A stretch of 5,080 nt of DNA, from NCBI GenBank assembly GCA_011372345.1, contig DRTC01000011.1, positions 1 to 5,080 of the forward strand, in the 5' to 3' direction. Below the pieces are notes generated by a model. It saw only the letters and a list, made by a program, of their open reading frames with translations. It was not told the DNA's origin and did not search any database. The translations under genes and the position numbers were made by a program. Positions 1 to 5,080 of the stretch are shown piece after piece (within the stretch, counting starts at the first letter, position 1; the number at the start of each line of letters is the position of its first letter). The DNA is from Candidatus Cloacimonadota bacterium. Its GTDB lineage: Bacteria; Cloacimonadota; Cloacimonadia; Cloacimonadales; TCS61.

Positions 1-789
1 GATACCGAGAACACGGGCTCTTAGACCAGGAGCGATGATGGTTTTCATGAGCGTCTGACCGGTCTTGAAGTCCTTGCCGGCAATAGGTAGGTTTTTGAGC
101 TGTGCCAGTTTCCAGATCGCTGGGATATCAACGGTTAAATTAGGAGCTCCATTGGCAAAAGGAATTCCCATTTTCAGTGCAGCATACGCATAGATCATAC
201 TAGGAGAGATAGCTTCGTGATTTTCTTTCAAACCCCTTTCAAAATTTGCCAGTGATCGATGTACTTCCTGTTCTTCAATATAAATTTCAGTAGAAGCACA
301 CCAGATCATGATAACTTCCGTGAGGTCATTTTTCTTTTTAAAATTTTCAATGTCATCCATAAGCATTTGTGCTAGCTGCATCTTGTTCTCACCATGTTTT
401 ACATTTGGCCCATCCAGTTTTTTCACATATTTTTTATCAAAGACTGCCTTCATCGGCTTGATCTTTTGAAGTTCATCTTTTACGAGCTCGATATGCTCCA
501 TGCTGAGCACTTGCGCATTTTTTGCAGATTCATAAGCAGAATCTTCGAAGATATCCCAGCCAGCAATGACGAGATCTTCAATTTTGGCAAGTGGAAGAAA
601 ATCTTTTATCAATGGCGATCTATTTTCTGTTCTTTTTCCTAAACGAATTGTGCCCATCTGCGTCAGACTGCCAATTGGTTTAGCATACTCTCTTTTTATA
701 AGTTCCAGCCCAGCAATAAAAGTTGTGCCGATTGCACCGAGTCCAGGAATTAATACACCTAATTTTGATGATTTTTCTTTGATTTTCAT
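1..789 (-). CDS. Inositol-3-phosphate synthase (myo-inositol-1-phosphate synthase), C-terminus cut by window edge
   Basis: Translating the minus strand from 789 gives 263 uninterrupted codons running off position 1. The family makes 1D-myo-inositol 3-phosphate from glucose 6-phosphate by NAD-dependent oxidation, aldol cyclisation and reduction in the cytoplasm, the committed step to inositol. Seen: a glycine-rich NAD-binding loop near residues 15-27 (PGLGAIGTT then AG), the family block GWDIFEDSAYESAK at 77-90, an NGAPNLTVDIPA block at 213-224 matching the NGSPQNT region of other synthases, and GKDFKTGQT at 238-246 with its active-site-type lysines. Bacterial and archaeal members are usually about 360-440 residues, so roughly the last third lies beyond the window. 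The start at 789 follows an AGGAGA site with 7-nt spacing; an in-frame ATG at 816 has no such site. It lies 90 bp after the glycerophosphotransferase-like gene and is richer in GC than the rest. Family assignment is confident; the end product (inositol lipid, glycan or solute) cannot be read here. Confidence 0.93.
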   Translation of the reverse strand, partial: MKIKEKSSKLGVLIPGLGAIGTTFIAGLELIKREYAKPIGSLTQMGTIRLGKRTENRSPLIKDFLPLAKIEDLVIAGWDIFEDSAYESAKNAQVLSMEHIELVKDELQKIKPMKAVFDKKYVKKLDGPNVKHGENKMQLAQMLMDDIENFKKKNDLTEVIMIWCASTEIYIEEQEVHRSLANFERGLKENHEAISPSMIYAYAALKMGIPFANGAPNLTVDIPAIWKLAQLKNLPIAGKDFKTGQTLMKTIIAPGLRARVLGI

Positions 790-796
790 TATGTCA

Positions 797-802
797 TCTC
801 CT
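797..802 (-). promoter_or_regulatory. Ribosome-binding site of the inositol-phosphate synthase gene
   Basis: The minus strand reads AGGAGA here, 7 nt before the ATG at 789. It decides the start: the in-frame ATG at 816 lies upstream of this site and has no purine-rich sequence before it. It also indicates that the host uses Shine-Dalgarno pairing. Confidence 0.8.
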
Positions 803-819
803 AATAAATTTTTCATTTA

Positions 820-848
820 ACAATTCACATTTTTTAAGATGGAATTGT
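820..848 (-). repeat. Short inverted repeat in the synthase leader
   Basis: ACAATTC (820-826) and GAATTGT (842-848) form a perfect 7-bp inverted repeat with a 15-nt centre, 31 nt before the synthase start codon at 789. It could be a weak leader hairpin or an operator for a dimeric regulator. It is AT-rich and short, so chance is a real alternative. A TTGACG hexamer on the minus strand at 855-850 could be a -35 box, but no good -10 box stands at the right distance. The rest of the 790-879 gap shows nothing recognisable and no clear terminator for the preceding gene. Confidence 0.25.
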
Positions 849-879
849 ACGTCAATTTTAATTAAACATATTATTCGAA

Positions 880-1989
880 TTATGGAGTATTCTCATGACC
901 GTCCTCATAAAAGAGTTCTTCCATTTTCTGAACGAATCTTTCGGTTGCTTTGCCATCTAATTTATAAAAATACCTTTTCCGGTATTTATCTGCTTGCTCG
1001 ATCATTTCTTTTGTTGGACTGATGCTCTGTTCTATTGCCTGCTTGATCTGTTTCCCCGAATCTATATGAACAAAAGCTCCTTTAAGAAATTCGCGATTAT
1101 CAATCTCCAGAAGAGCTTCACCATCGGAATGAGTTAATTTATCACATTGCAGATCGAAAATAATCCCATGCTTTTTGAATGCCAGAAAGTCAAAAACCGT
1201 GCTGGATGCTTCACTAATAATCGTATCTGCAAGAGCATAATAAGGAACGATATTCAGCTCTGTAAACGGTAATAGGACAGCGTGAGGATATTTCTTAATT
1301 CTGCGTTCATAAATGCGATGTTGTTTGTGAGGAGCATATTTCCCCATCCAACTATATGGATGCAGTTTGATGATCAGATTGTAGTTTATTGTCTGCTCGA
1401 AAATATCATTTTTGACTTCATACATACAGGTCGGTTTGTATGTCGGGGCAAAGAGAACCGTTTTTTTATTAGGATCTAAATTCCATTTTTTAAGAAGTCC
1501 GGACTTATCATCGAATCTTCCCTGAAAATAAAAATCCAGTTTTGGAAGCCCGATAAGATGCACTTCATTTTTTCCTAAAGACGGAGAATTCTTTAACGAA
1601 TCGACCCTGTGTTGTCCTTCGACAAAAATTAAATATTTATCGTTCGGAACTTCTGCCAAATTTCGATAAAGAATATTTTTAATGCCTGTTCCGTGGTTCA
1701 GGAAGATGAGCATTATTTTTCCGTAATCTTTGGAATTTCGTAGAGTATCACCGGATATTACGATATCAAAACCTCTTGTTTCTTTTGTAAATCTGTAACC
1801 GAGTTTTTCCCATTCATCGATAATTTTGTTGCGGAATGGTAGATCAAAAATGAGATACTTTTTCTTTTCCATATCAAGAGAGAACCAGATATCATACTTA
1901 TCGTCATTCATCAAATATTCAATAATAGGATCGAACGCAGCTTTGTGATAGGCATATCCGATACGGAATAGAAGTTTTATTTTTTTCAT
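880..1989 (-). CDS. CDP-glycerol glycerophosphotransferase-family protein (TagB/TagF-like)
   Basis: This 369-residue protein belongs, by its motifs, to the family of TagB/TagF, which transfers glycerol phosphate or ribitol phosphate from a CDP-activated donor to a glycan or teichoic acid acceptor at the cytoplasmic membrane face. Motifs in order: NHGTGIKN at 98-105 (family form HGTPLK), GLPKLD at 147-152 (family GxPRxD), VLFAPTYK at 178-185 (family APTWR), IIKLHP at 206-211, ADTIISEASSTVFDFLA at 254-270 (family DVLITDYSSxxFDF) and DGKATERF at 345-352 (family GKAxER). The whole catalytic domain therefore seems intact. Length equals one catalytic domain without the extra N-terminal region of TagF polymerases, which favours a single-addition or decorating enzyme. 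No signal peptide or membrane helix is obvious. The start overlaps the stop of the upstream GT9 gene by 4 bp (ATGA), so translation is probably coupled. In a Gram-negative-like setting it may decorate a core oligosaccharide or capsule. Donor and acceptor are unknown. Confidence 0.87.
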   Translation of the reverse strand: MKKIKLLFRIGYAYHKAAFDPIIEYLMNDDKYDIWFSLDMEKKKYLIFDLPFRNKIIDEWEKLGYRFTKETRGFDIVISGDTLRNSKDYGKIMLIFLNHGTGIKNILYRNLAEVPNDKYLIFVEGQHRVDSLKNSPSLGKNEVHLIGLPKLDFYFQGRFDDKSGLLKKWNLDPNKKTVLFAPTYKPTCMYEVKNDIFEQTINYNLIIKLHPYSWMGKYAPHKQHRIYERRIKKYPHAVLLPFTELNIVPYYALADTIISEASSTVFDFLAFKKHGIIFDLQCDKLTHSDGEALLEIDNREFLKGAFVHIDSGKQIKQAIEQSISPTKEMIEQADKYRKRYFYKLDGKATERFVQKMEELFYEDGHENTP

Positions 1990-2969
1990 CTTCCGGTCCT
2001 GTAAAATTTTTCCATAAATTTTTCAATTTTTTCGATCGCGGCTTCAAATTTTAGATTTTTGATTCCCGGAATTTCTGGTGAAATCGCCAGATGTTTTTCC
2101 ATTCCCGGCGGAGTCCAGTGAGAAGCATGAACATGACTAAAAATCCCGATAGTTGGAATTCCGCATGTGATGGCAATATGTCTTGGACCATTATCATTTC
2201 CGAGAAAAAGAGATGATCTCTCAAAGATAGCTTTCAGTTGTTTGATGCTGGAAATTTTGTAGTTGATCTCGATTTTATTTTTCATATTATGTTGAATAAT
2301 TTTTATGATGTGAAATTCTCCGGGACCCCACGTGAACACGATCTTTGCCTGATATTTGTCGATTAGAAAATCGCAGATTTGAGCAAAATATTCCAGATCC
2401 CATAAACGATAAGATTTGATGCTTACAGGCGAAAGAGCGATTATCAAATCTTGTTTTTGAAAATTGAGATCATTCCATAATTCTTTTGCCCATTTTCTCT
2501 CTTTATCGGTTATGAATAATTCGGGCAGGGAATCATCAGACTCATTAATACCAAGCGGTTTAAGCAATTTCAATTTATTTATAGCTGCATAAATTTGAGT
2601 ATCGACTGGTCCGATCTTAATGTTATAAGCATAATTCCTGTGCTTTTCTGTGAAAGAAATTCTTTTTTTGGCAAAAGTCAAAAAAGTGATCAATGCAGAT
2701 CTCGGATTCTGTTGAAAATCTATCACAATATCATATCTGGAAAAAACAAACCTGAAAAGATAAATCAAGTATTTGAGGAATTGCATCTGCAAATTCGGGA
2801 CAATGAATTTGTCGATGTTGGGATTGTGCCGAACTGCGTCAAATGCTTTATTTCCAACAAGAAAAGTTATTTCGGCTTCCGGTAAATGTTTCCTTAAAGC
2901 TCGAACTGCTGGAGTGCACATCAGGACATCGCCGATCGCACCGTGTTGGATCAAGAGAATTCTTTTCAT
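1986..2969 (-). CDS. Glycosyltransferase family 9 protein (ADP-heptose:LPS heptosyltransferase family)
   Basis: This 327-residue protein has the normal length and both hallmark ends of family GT9, the GT-B fold enzymes that add L-glycero-D-manno-heptose from ADP-heptose to lipopolysaccharide inner core at the cytoplasmic membrane. The N-terminus has the family block GAIGDVLMCTPAVRALRKHLP (residues 10-30), in which D13 aligns with the catalytic aspartate of WaaC. The C-terminal nucleotide-binding block is LGNDNGPRHIAITCGIPTIG (256-275), matching the family GNDSGPMHLAAALGTPTV. A conserved-type lysine precedes RLW at 185-190, and a WTPPG lies at 285-289. Heptose is the default donor sugar, but GT9 members of other phyla use other sugars, so substrate is inferred only. 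The start at 2969 gives the canonical MKRILLIQHGAIGD beginning, yet no Shine-Dalgarno sequence precedes it. It heads a two-gene unit with the glycerophosphotransferase-like gene. Confidence 0.92.
   Translation of the reverse strand: MKRILLIQHGAIGDVLMCTPAVRALRKHLPEAEITFLVGNKAFDAVRHNPNIDKFIVPNLQMQFLKYLIYLFRFVFSRYDIVIDFQQNPRSALITFLTFAKKRISFTEKHRNYAYNIKIGPVDTQIYAAINKLKLLKPLGINESDDSLPELFITDKERKWAKELWNDLNFQKQDLIIALSPVSIKSYRLWDLEYFAQICDFLIDKYQAKIVFTWGPGEFHIIKIIQHNMKNKIEINYKISSIKQLKAIFERSSLFLGNDNGPRHIAITCGIPTIGIFSHVHASHWTPPGMEKHLAISPEIPGIKNLKFEAAIEKIEKFMEKFYRTGR
1997..2000 (-). promoter_or_regulatory. Ribosome-binding site inside the end of the GT9 gene
   Basis: AGGA on the minus strand lies 7 nt before the ATG at 1989, inside the last codons of the upstream GT9 gene. 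With the ATGA stop/start overlap at 1986-1989 it supports translational coupling and fixes this start. Confidence 0.65.
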
Positions 2970-3003
2970 ATTGTTTAATGTTAAATTAATATAAATATAA
3001 AGA

Positions 3004-3060
3004 GAAACCGTTCCCGGTGAAATATCCTACGGATTTCACAGGTTAAAAAGTTGGCGGTTA
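3004..3060 (+). repeat. Foldable palindromic element, copy 1
   Basis: This 57-nt unit folds as an outer stem AACCG (3006-3010) with CGGTT (3055-3059). Its inner hairpin is GTGAAAT (3017-3023) with ATTTCAC (3033-3039), extended outward by CC/GG (3014-3015 with 3041-3042) across one mismatch and inward by CC/GG around a TAC loop. It shares four ordered blocks with copy 2, which lies inverted downstream: GAAACCGNTCCC, GTKAAAT, ATTTMAC and ACAGGTKAA, followed by CGGTTA. It is non-coding. It resembles REP-type bacterial palindromes in size and build, but no named family is recognised. Confidence 0.6.
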
Positions 3061-3079
3061 ATAAGAAGATAGCAAATTG

Positions 3080-3133
3080 TAACCGATTCACCTGTCCCGT
3101 TAAATCTTTATTCATTTAACTGGGATCGGTTTC
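3080..3133 (-). repeat. Foldable palindromic element, copy 2 (inverted)
   Basis: Read on the minus strand from 3133, this 54-nt unit begins GAAACCGATCCCAGTTAAAT, matching the first 20 nt of copy 1 at 17 positions. It folds the same way: outer stem AACCGAT (3131-3125) with ATCGGTT (3087-3081), and inner hairpin CCC-GTTAAAT with ATTTAAC-GGG (between 3124 and 3096) with one bulged base and an 8-nt loop. The inner stem differs from copy 1 by a paired change (G-C there, T-A here), so pairing is kept although sequence changed. A 19-nt spacer (3061-3079) separates the copies. The 3' arm between stems carries ACAGGT in both copies. Confidence 0.6.
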
Positions 3134-3188
3134 CAAATGTTTGATGAATTTTCTAACATATTTCTAATCACACCCTTTTAGAGTGAAC

Positions 3189-3956
3189 TCATTTATTTCT
3201 CATTATAAATAATTTATAATACTTCATAAACACAGAAATGGACGCAATCCAGCAAAGGATCAAACCCCGAATTCCATCTAAAAATCCCAGTCTAAAAAAA
3301 TAATGATGAATAAATTTATAAGAAGGTCTGAAAATGAAATGAAACAGATTTGCTTTTTTTCCTTTTTGAAACATATCGTTTGCTTGCCAGGTTGCGTAAC
3401 GAACCATTTTATTCCAATGAGATGTAAAATCTCGAATCGGAATATGAATTATATAAGCATTTTTATTTTTAATTTTTGATCGATTTTTAATGTCGAGTGT
3501 CGAATGAACACTTCGTAAGGTATATTCTTTGTATGATTCTTTTCTCACCAAACGCATTCCCTGATAGCCGAGATGACGATCGTGATTCTGAATCTTTCCC
3601 CAAAATTTCGTCTTCAGGTAAACCAAATATCCGTCGAAAGGAATCTCTTCCATTGCAAGGATTTTTTCGATCTCCGCTTGTAATTCAGGAGTGCATCTTT
3701 CGTCCGAATCGATGATCAGAACCCATTCATTTGAAACCTTTGGCATCCCCCAGGTTCGTTGTGCACCGGAATTTTCATACTCGTGCTGAACGATCTTCAC
3801 ATTAGGAAATTTCCGGCAAATCTCAACTGTTCTATCTTTGCTGAAAGCATCTACAATAAAAATCTCATCGACCCAGGTTATCGACTTGAGGCAATCCTCG
3901 ATAATATCCTCGACATCCTGTACAGGAATGAAGGCTGAAATCTTGTTTTTTCGCAT
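3189..3956 (-). CDS. GT2 family glycosyltransferase, WaaE/KdtX-like
   Basis: This 255-residue protein has a single GT-A domain with the order typical of the WaaE/KdtX (beta-1,4-glucosyltransferase-like) subgroup of GT2, several of which add a hexose to lipopolysaccharide inner core heptose. Seen: ISAFIPVQDVEDIIEDCLKS (6-25), VDEIFIVDAFSKDRTVEI (29-46), an acidic DSDER metal/nucleotide-binding motif at 83-87, and the C-terminal FRPSYKFIHHYFFRLGFLDG (209-228) followed by a hydrophobic stretch (about 230-245) that may lie against the membrane. Length is normal for the subgroup. Two places differ from the usual consensus: Q13 where N is common (IPVYNEE), and AFSKD for the common SGSTD. The start at 3956 has AGGA 8 nt upstream. 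The gene follows the GT4 gene by 35 bp and probably shares its transcript. With the nearby GT9 gene it suggests core oligosaccharide assembly; donor and acceptor are inferred from family only. Confidence 0.9.
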   Translation of the reverse strand: MRKNKISAFIPVQDVEDIIEDCLKSITWVDEIFIVDAFSKDRTVEICRKFPNVKIVQHEYENSGAQRTWGMPKVSNEWVLIIDSDERCTPELQAEIEKILAMEEIPFDGYLVYLKTKFWGKIQNHDRHLGYQGMRLVRKESYKEYTLRSVHSTLDIKNRSKIKNKNAYIIHIPIRDFTSHWNKMVRYATWQANDMFQKGKKANLFHFIFRPSYKFIHHYFFRLGFLDGIRGLILCWIASISVFMKYYKLFIMRNK

Positions 3957-3964
3957 GATTAATA

Positions 3965-3968
3965 TCCT
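3965..3968 (-). promoter_or_regulatory. Ribosome-binding site of the GT2 gene
   Basis: AGGA (within TAGGAT) on the minus strand stands 8 nt before the ATG at 3956, in the 35-bp gap after the GT4 stop codon. It supports the chosen start. Confidence 0.6.
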
Positions 3969-3991
3969 AAGCTACAAAAACCGTAAATAAT

Positions 3992-5080
3992 TTACTCATC
4001 ATTTTTCTTTTTAATTGTGTTATTATAAAAATCGATCATTCTTTGAATTTGATTTTCCATAGAGTACGAATTTCTATTTTCTAAAATATTTTCTACAATT
4101 TGAGAATAATTTTTCCGTGATATATTTTGATAATTTTCATGCTGTTCCAAAATAAAACCAAAATTATTCGAGAGAGTGAAATTCTTAACTTCATCGAGAC
4201 AATCTTGAGTAAGAACCGGAACTCCCGCACAAATGTAATCATAAGTTTTATTTCCGAAAGCAAACCTGATATGGGGCAGTTTTGGGGCAACATCATTATT
4301 GAAAACAGTTATACCGAAATCATATTGAGAAATTTCTTGAAGCAGTTTTTTATAGGGCAGTTTTTCATGAATAATCAAATTTTTAATCTTTCGATAATTC
4401 CGATATTTTTTATTTCTTGAGGGATAAATGTGAAGCATAAATCCCTTTTCAGATAGTTTCTTTAAAATTTTAATTATATTCCTGTGATCTGTTCTATGTT
4501 CGGAAATTCTACCTATATAAACGAGATGGGTTTTCCTATCCTGTTTAGAAAGTTTTGGCGAAAAATCTTCAGGATTTAGAGTGCTTTCTGAGGGAAAATA
4601 ATTAGCAAAACTTAAGCTATTATCAATTAACGAATAAAACTTCTCTACTTCATTTTTGTATGAATTCGTAATGTAAACAGCCCCATCAGCGCTTTCATTA
4701 CAGGTTCTTTCATAATTTTTGTCTCTCTTTGATAAATGATGTTTAAAAGACATAAAATCGTGCTGATCGTAAATTACTGGAACAGATAAATTTGCTTTTA
4801 TCAGTTTGGCTCCTAATCTGTCGGGCTGATTATGAAAATGGATTAAATCTATATTTTTCGAGACAATTATTTCTTTTATGATTTTTATCTCTTTGAACTT
4901 GCTTTTAGGTAATAGTGTGATCGAATCAAATATCGAATTTCCATAACCATAAACTTCATCCGGAGTTTTTTCACGATGAGATAGATGAATATTCAATCCT
5001 TTTGACTGCAAGGCTGAAGCGATTTTTATAGTCCTGATGCAGGGGGAAGAGTCCTGAATCATGAGGATGTTTTTAACTGA
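3992..5080 (-). CDS. GT4-type (GT-B fold) glycosyltransferase, N-terminus cut by window edge
   Basis: The frame is open from the stop at 3992 to the window edge. The first ATG in the window (5062) is probably internal: the six codons before it read SVKNIL, and with MIQDSSPCIRTIKIA this makes the first beta strand usual in GT4 enzymes (KNILMIxD). The true start should lie a few codons beyond 5080. Counting from the Met at 5062, motifs are HFHNQPDRLG (75-84), YDQHD (98-102, family YDxHE), the second-domain start LVYIGRIS (180-187), LPYKKLLQEISQYDFGI (235-251) and the donor-binding block FGNKTYDYICAGVPVL (269-284, family NKxFEYMAAGxPV). The enzyme would transfer a sugar from a nucleotide-sugar donor at the cytoplasmic membrane face; donor and acceptor cannot be named. 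The gene is the most AT-rich in the window (about 18-38% GC in sampled lines) and very rich in Lys, Asn and Ile. It leads the GT2 gene by 35 bp. Confidence 0.82.
   Translation of the reverse strand, partial: SVKNILMIQDSSPCIRTIKIASALQSKGLNIHLSHREKTPDEVYGYGNSIFDSITLLPKSKFKEIKIIKEIIVSKNIDLIHFHNQPDRLGAKLIKANLSVPVIYDQHDFMSFKHHLSKRDKNYERTCNESADGAVYITNSYKNEVEKFYSLIDNSLSFANYFPSESTLNPEDFSPKLSKQDRKTHLVYIGRISEHRTDHRNIIKILKKLSEKGFMLHIYPSRNKKYRNYRKIKNLIIHEKLPYKKLLQEISQYDFGITVFNNDVAPKLPHIRFAFGNKTYDYICAGVPVLTQDCLDEVKNFTLSNNFGFILEQHENYQNISRKNYSQIVENILENRNSYSMENQIQRMIDFYNNTIKKKNDE

Larger units (their letters stand above)
2970..3188. other. 219-bp non-coding gap between GT2 and GT9 genes
   Basis: No open frame of note fills this gap. 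Its centre (3004-3133) is the inverted pair of foldable elements listed separately. On the GT9 side, 2970-3003 is an almost pure A/T leader (minus strand TTTATATTTATATTAATTT) that could hold a -10 box for the GT9 gene, but no matching -35 box is convincing. On the GT2 side, 3134-3188 is AT-rich. It contains only a weak 5-bp hairpin (3171-3185, CACTC/GGGTG on the minus strand, one G-U pair) just after the GT2 stop, without a following U-run. A new transcription start for the GT9 gene within this gap is plausible but not shown. Confidence 0.6.

Noticed and set aside
789..816. Upstream start at 816 for the inositol-phosphate synthase, adding nine residues
   Set aside because: It is in frame, but the ribosome-binding site lies between it and the ATG at 789, and nothing purine-rich precedes it.
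394..820. Two overlapping plus-strand open frames (394-642 and 566-820)
   Set aside because: They lie opposite the well-supported inositol-phosphate synthase gene, show no family motifs, and have biased composition typical of antisense frames.
2595..2994. Plus-strand open frames of 96 and 73 codons
   Set aside because: They lie antisense to the GT9 gene, whose hallmark motifs are clear; no motif or ribosome-binding site supports them.
2986..3003. A -10/-35 promoter for the GT9 gene
   Set aside because: TATATT-like hexamers are present, but in such AT-rich sequence they are expected, and no good -35 box stands 16-18 bp upstream.
3004..3133. MITE or small insertion sequence with terminal inverted repeats
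   Set aside because: The outer 20 bp are inverted repeats, but no target-site duplication is visible in the flanks (AATATAAAGA versus CAAATGTTTG) and each half folds on its own, which fits a REP-like doublet better.
3171..3185. Possible Rho-independent terminator after the GT2 gene
   Set aside because: The stem is only 5 bp with one G-U pair and the following bases are not a U-run, so it is too weak to call.
4093..4420. Open frames on both strands (67 and 97 codons)
   Set aside because: Both overlap the GT4 gene in other frames; composition is AT-driven and no family motif is seen.

Overview
The window is an AT-rich stretch of bacterial DNA carrying five protein genes, all on the minus strand, so transcription runs from high to low coordinates. 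Both end genes are cut by the window edge. In transcription order they are: a GT4-type (GT-B fold) glycosyltransferase (5' end missing), a WaaE/KdtX-like GT2 glycosyltransferase, a 219-bp non-coding gap, a GT9 heptosyltransferase-family protein, a CDP-glycerol glycerophosphotransferase-like protein, and the N-terminal two thirds of a bacterial-type myo-inositol-3-phosphate synthase. No tRNA, rRNA, CRISPR array, transposase or integrase is visible.

The host is probably a Gram-negative (diderm) bacterium. The GT9 plus WaaE-like GT2 pair is typical of lipopolysaccharide core or lipooligosaccharide assembly. The low GC content, the many Lys/Ile/Asn/Phe residues and the type of inositol-phosphate synthase would fit an FCB-group lineage such as Cloacimonadota. 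That placement is an impression from sequence style only.

Region by region: 1-789 is the inositol-phosphate synthase. 790-879 is its leader, with a good ribosome-binding site and a small inverted repeat. 880-2969 is a tight two-gene unit (GT9 then glycerophosphotransferase-like) joined by an ATGA overlap. 2970-3188 is the only substantial non-coding gap. It holds a symmetric 130-bp structure (3004-3133) made of two diverged, inverted copies of a roughly 55-nt foldable element. 3189-3956 is the GT2 enzyme and 3992-5080 the GT4 enzyme, 35 bp apart.

The simplest reading is a cell-surface glycan locus: three glycosyltransferases of different folds and a phospho-polyol transferase build or decorate a lipid-linked or core oligosaccharide. 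The inositol-phosphate synthase either supplies an inositol phosphate to that pathway or begins a separate inositol-lipid operon continuing past position 1. GC content falls from about 40-50% in sampled lines of the synthase gene to about 20-38% in sampled lines of the GT4 gene, as often seen at the exchangeable part of surface-polysaccharide loci. The least explained object is the inverted pair of foldable elements at 3004-3133.
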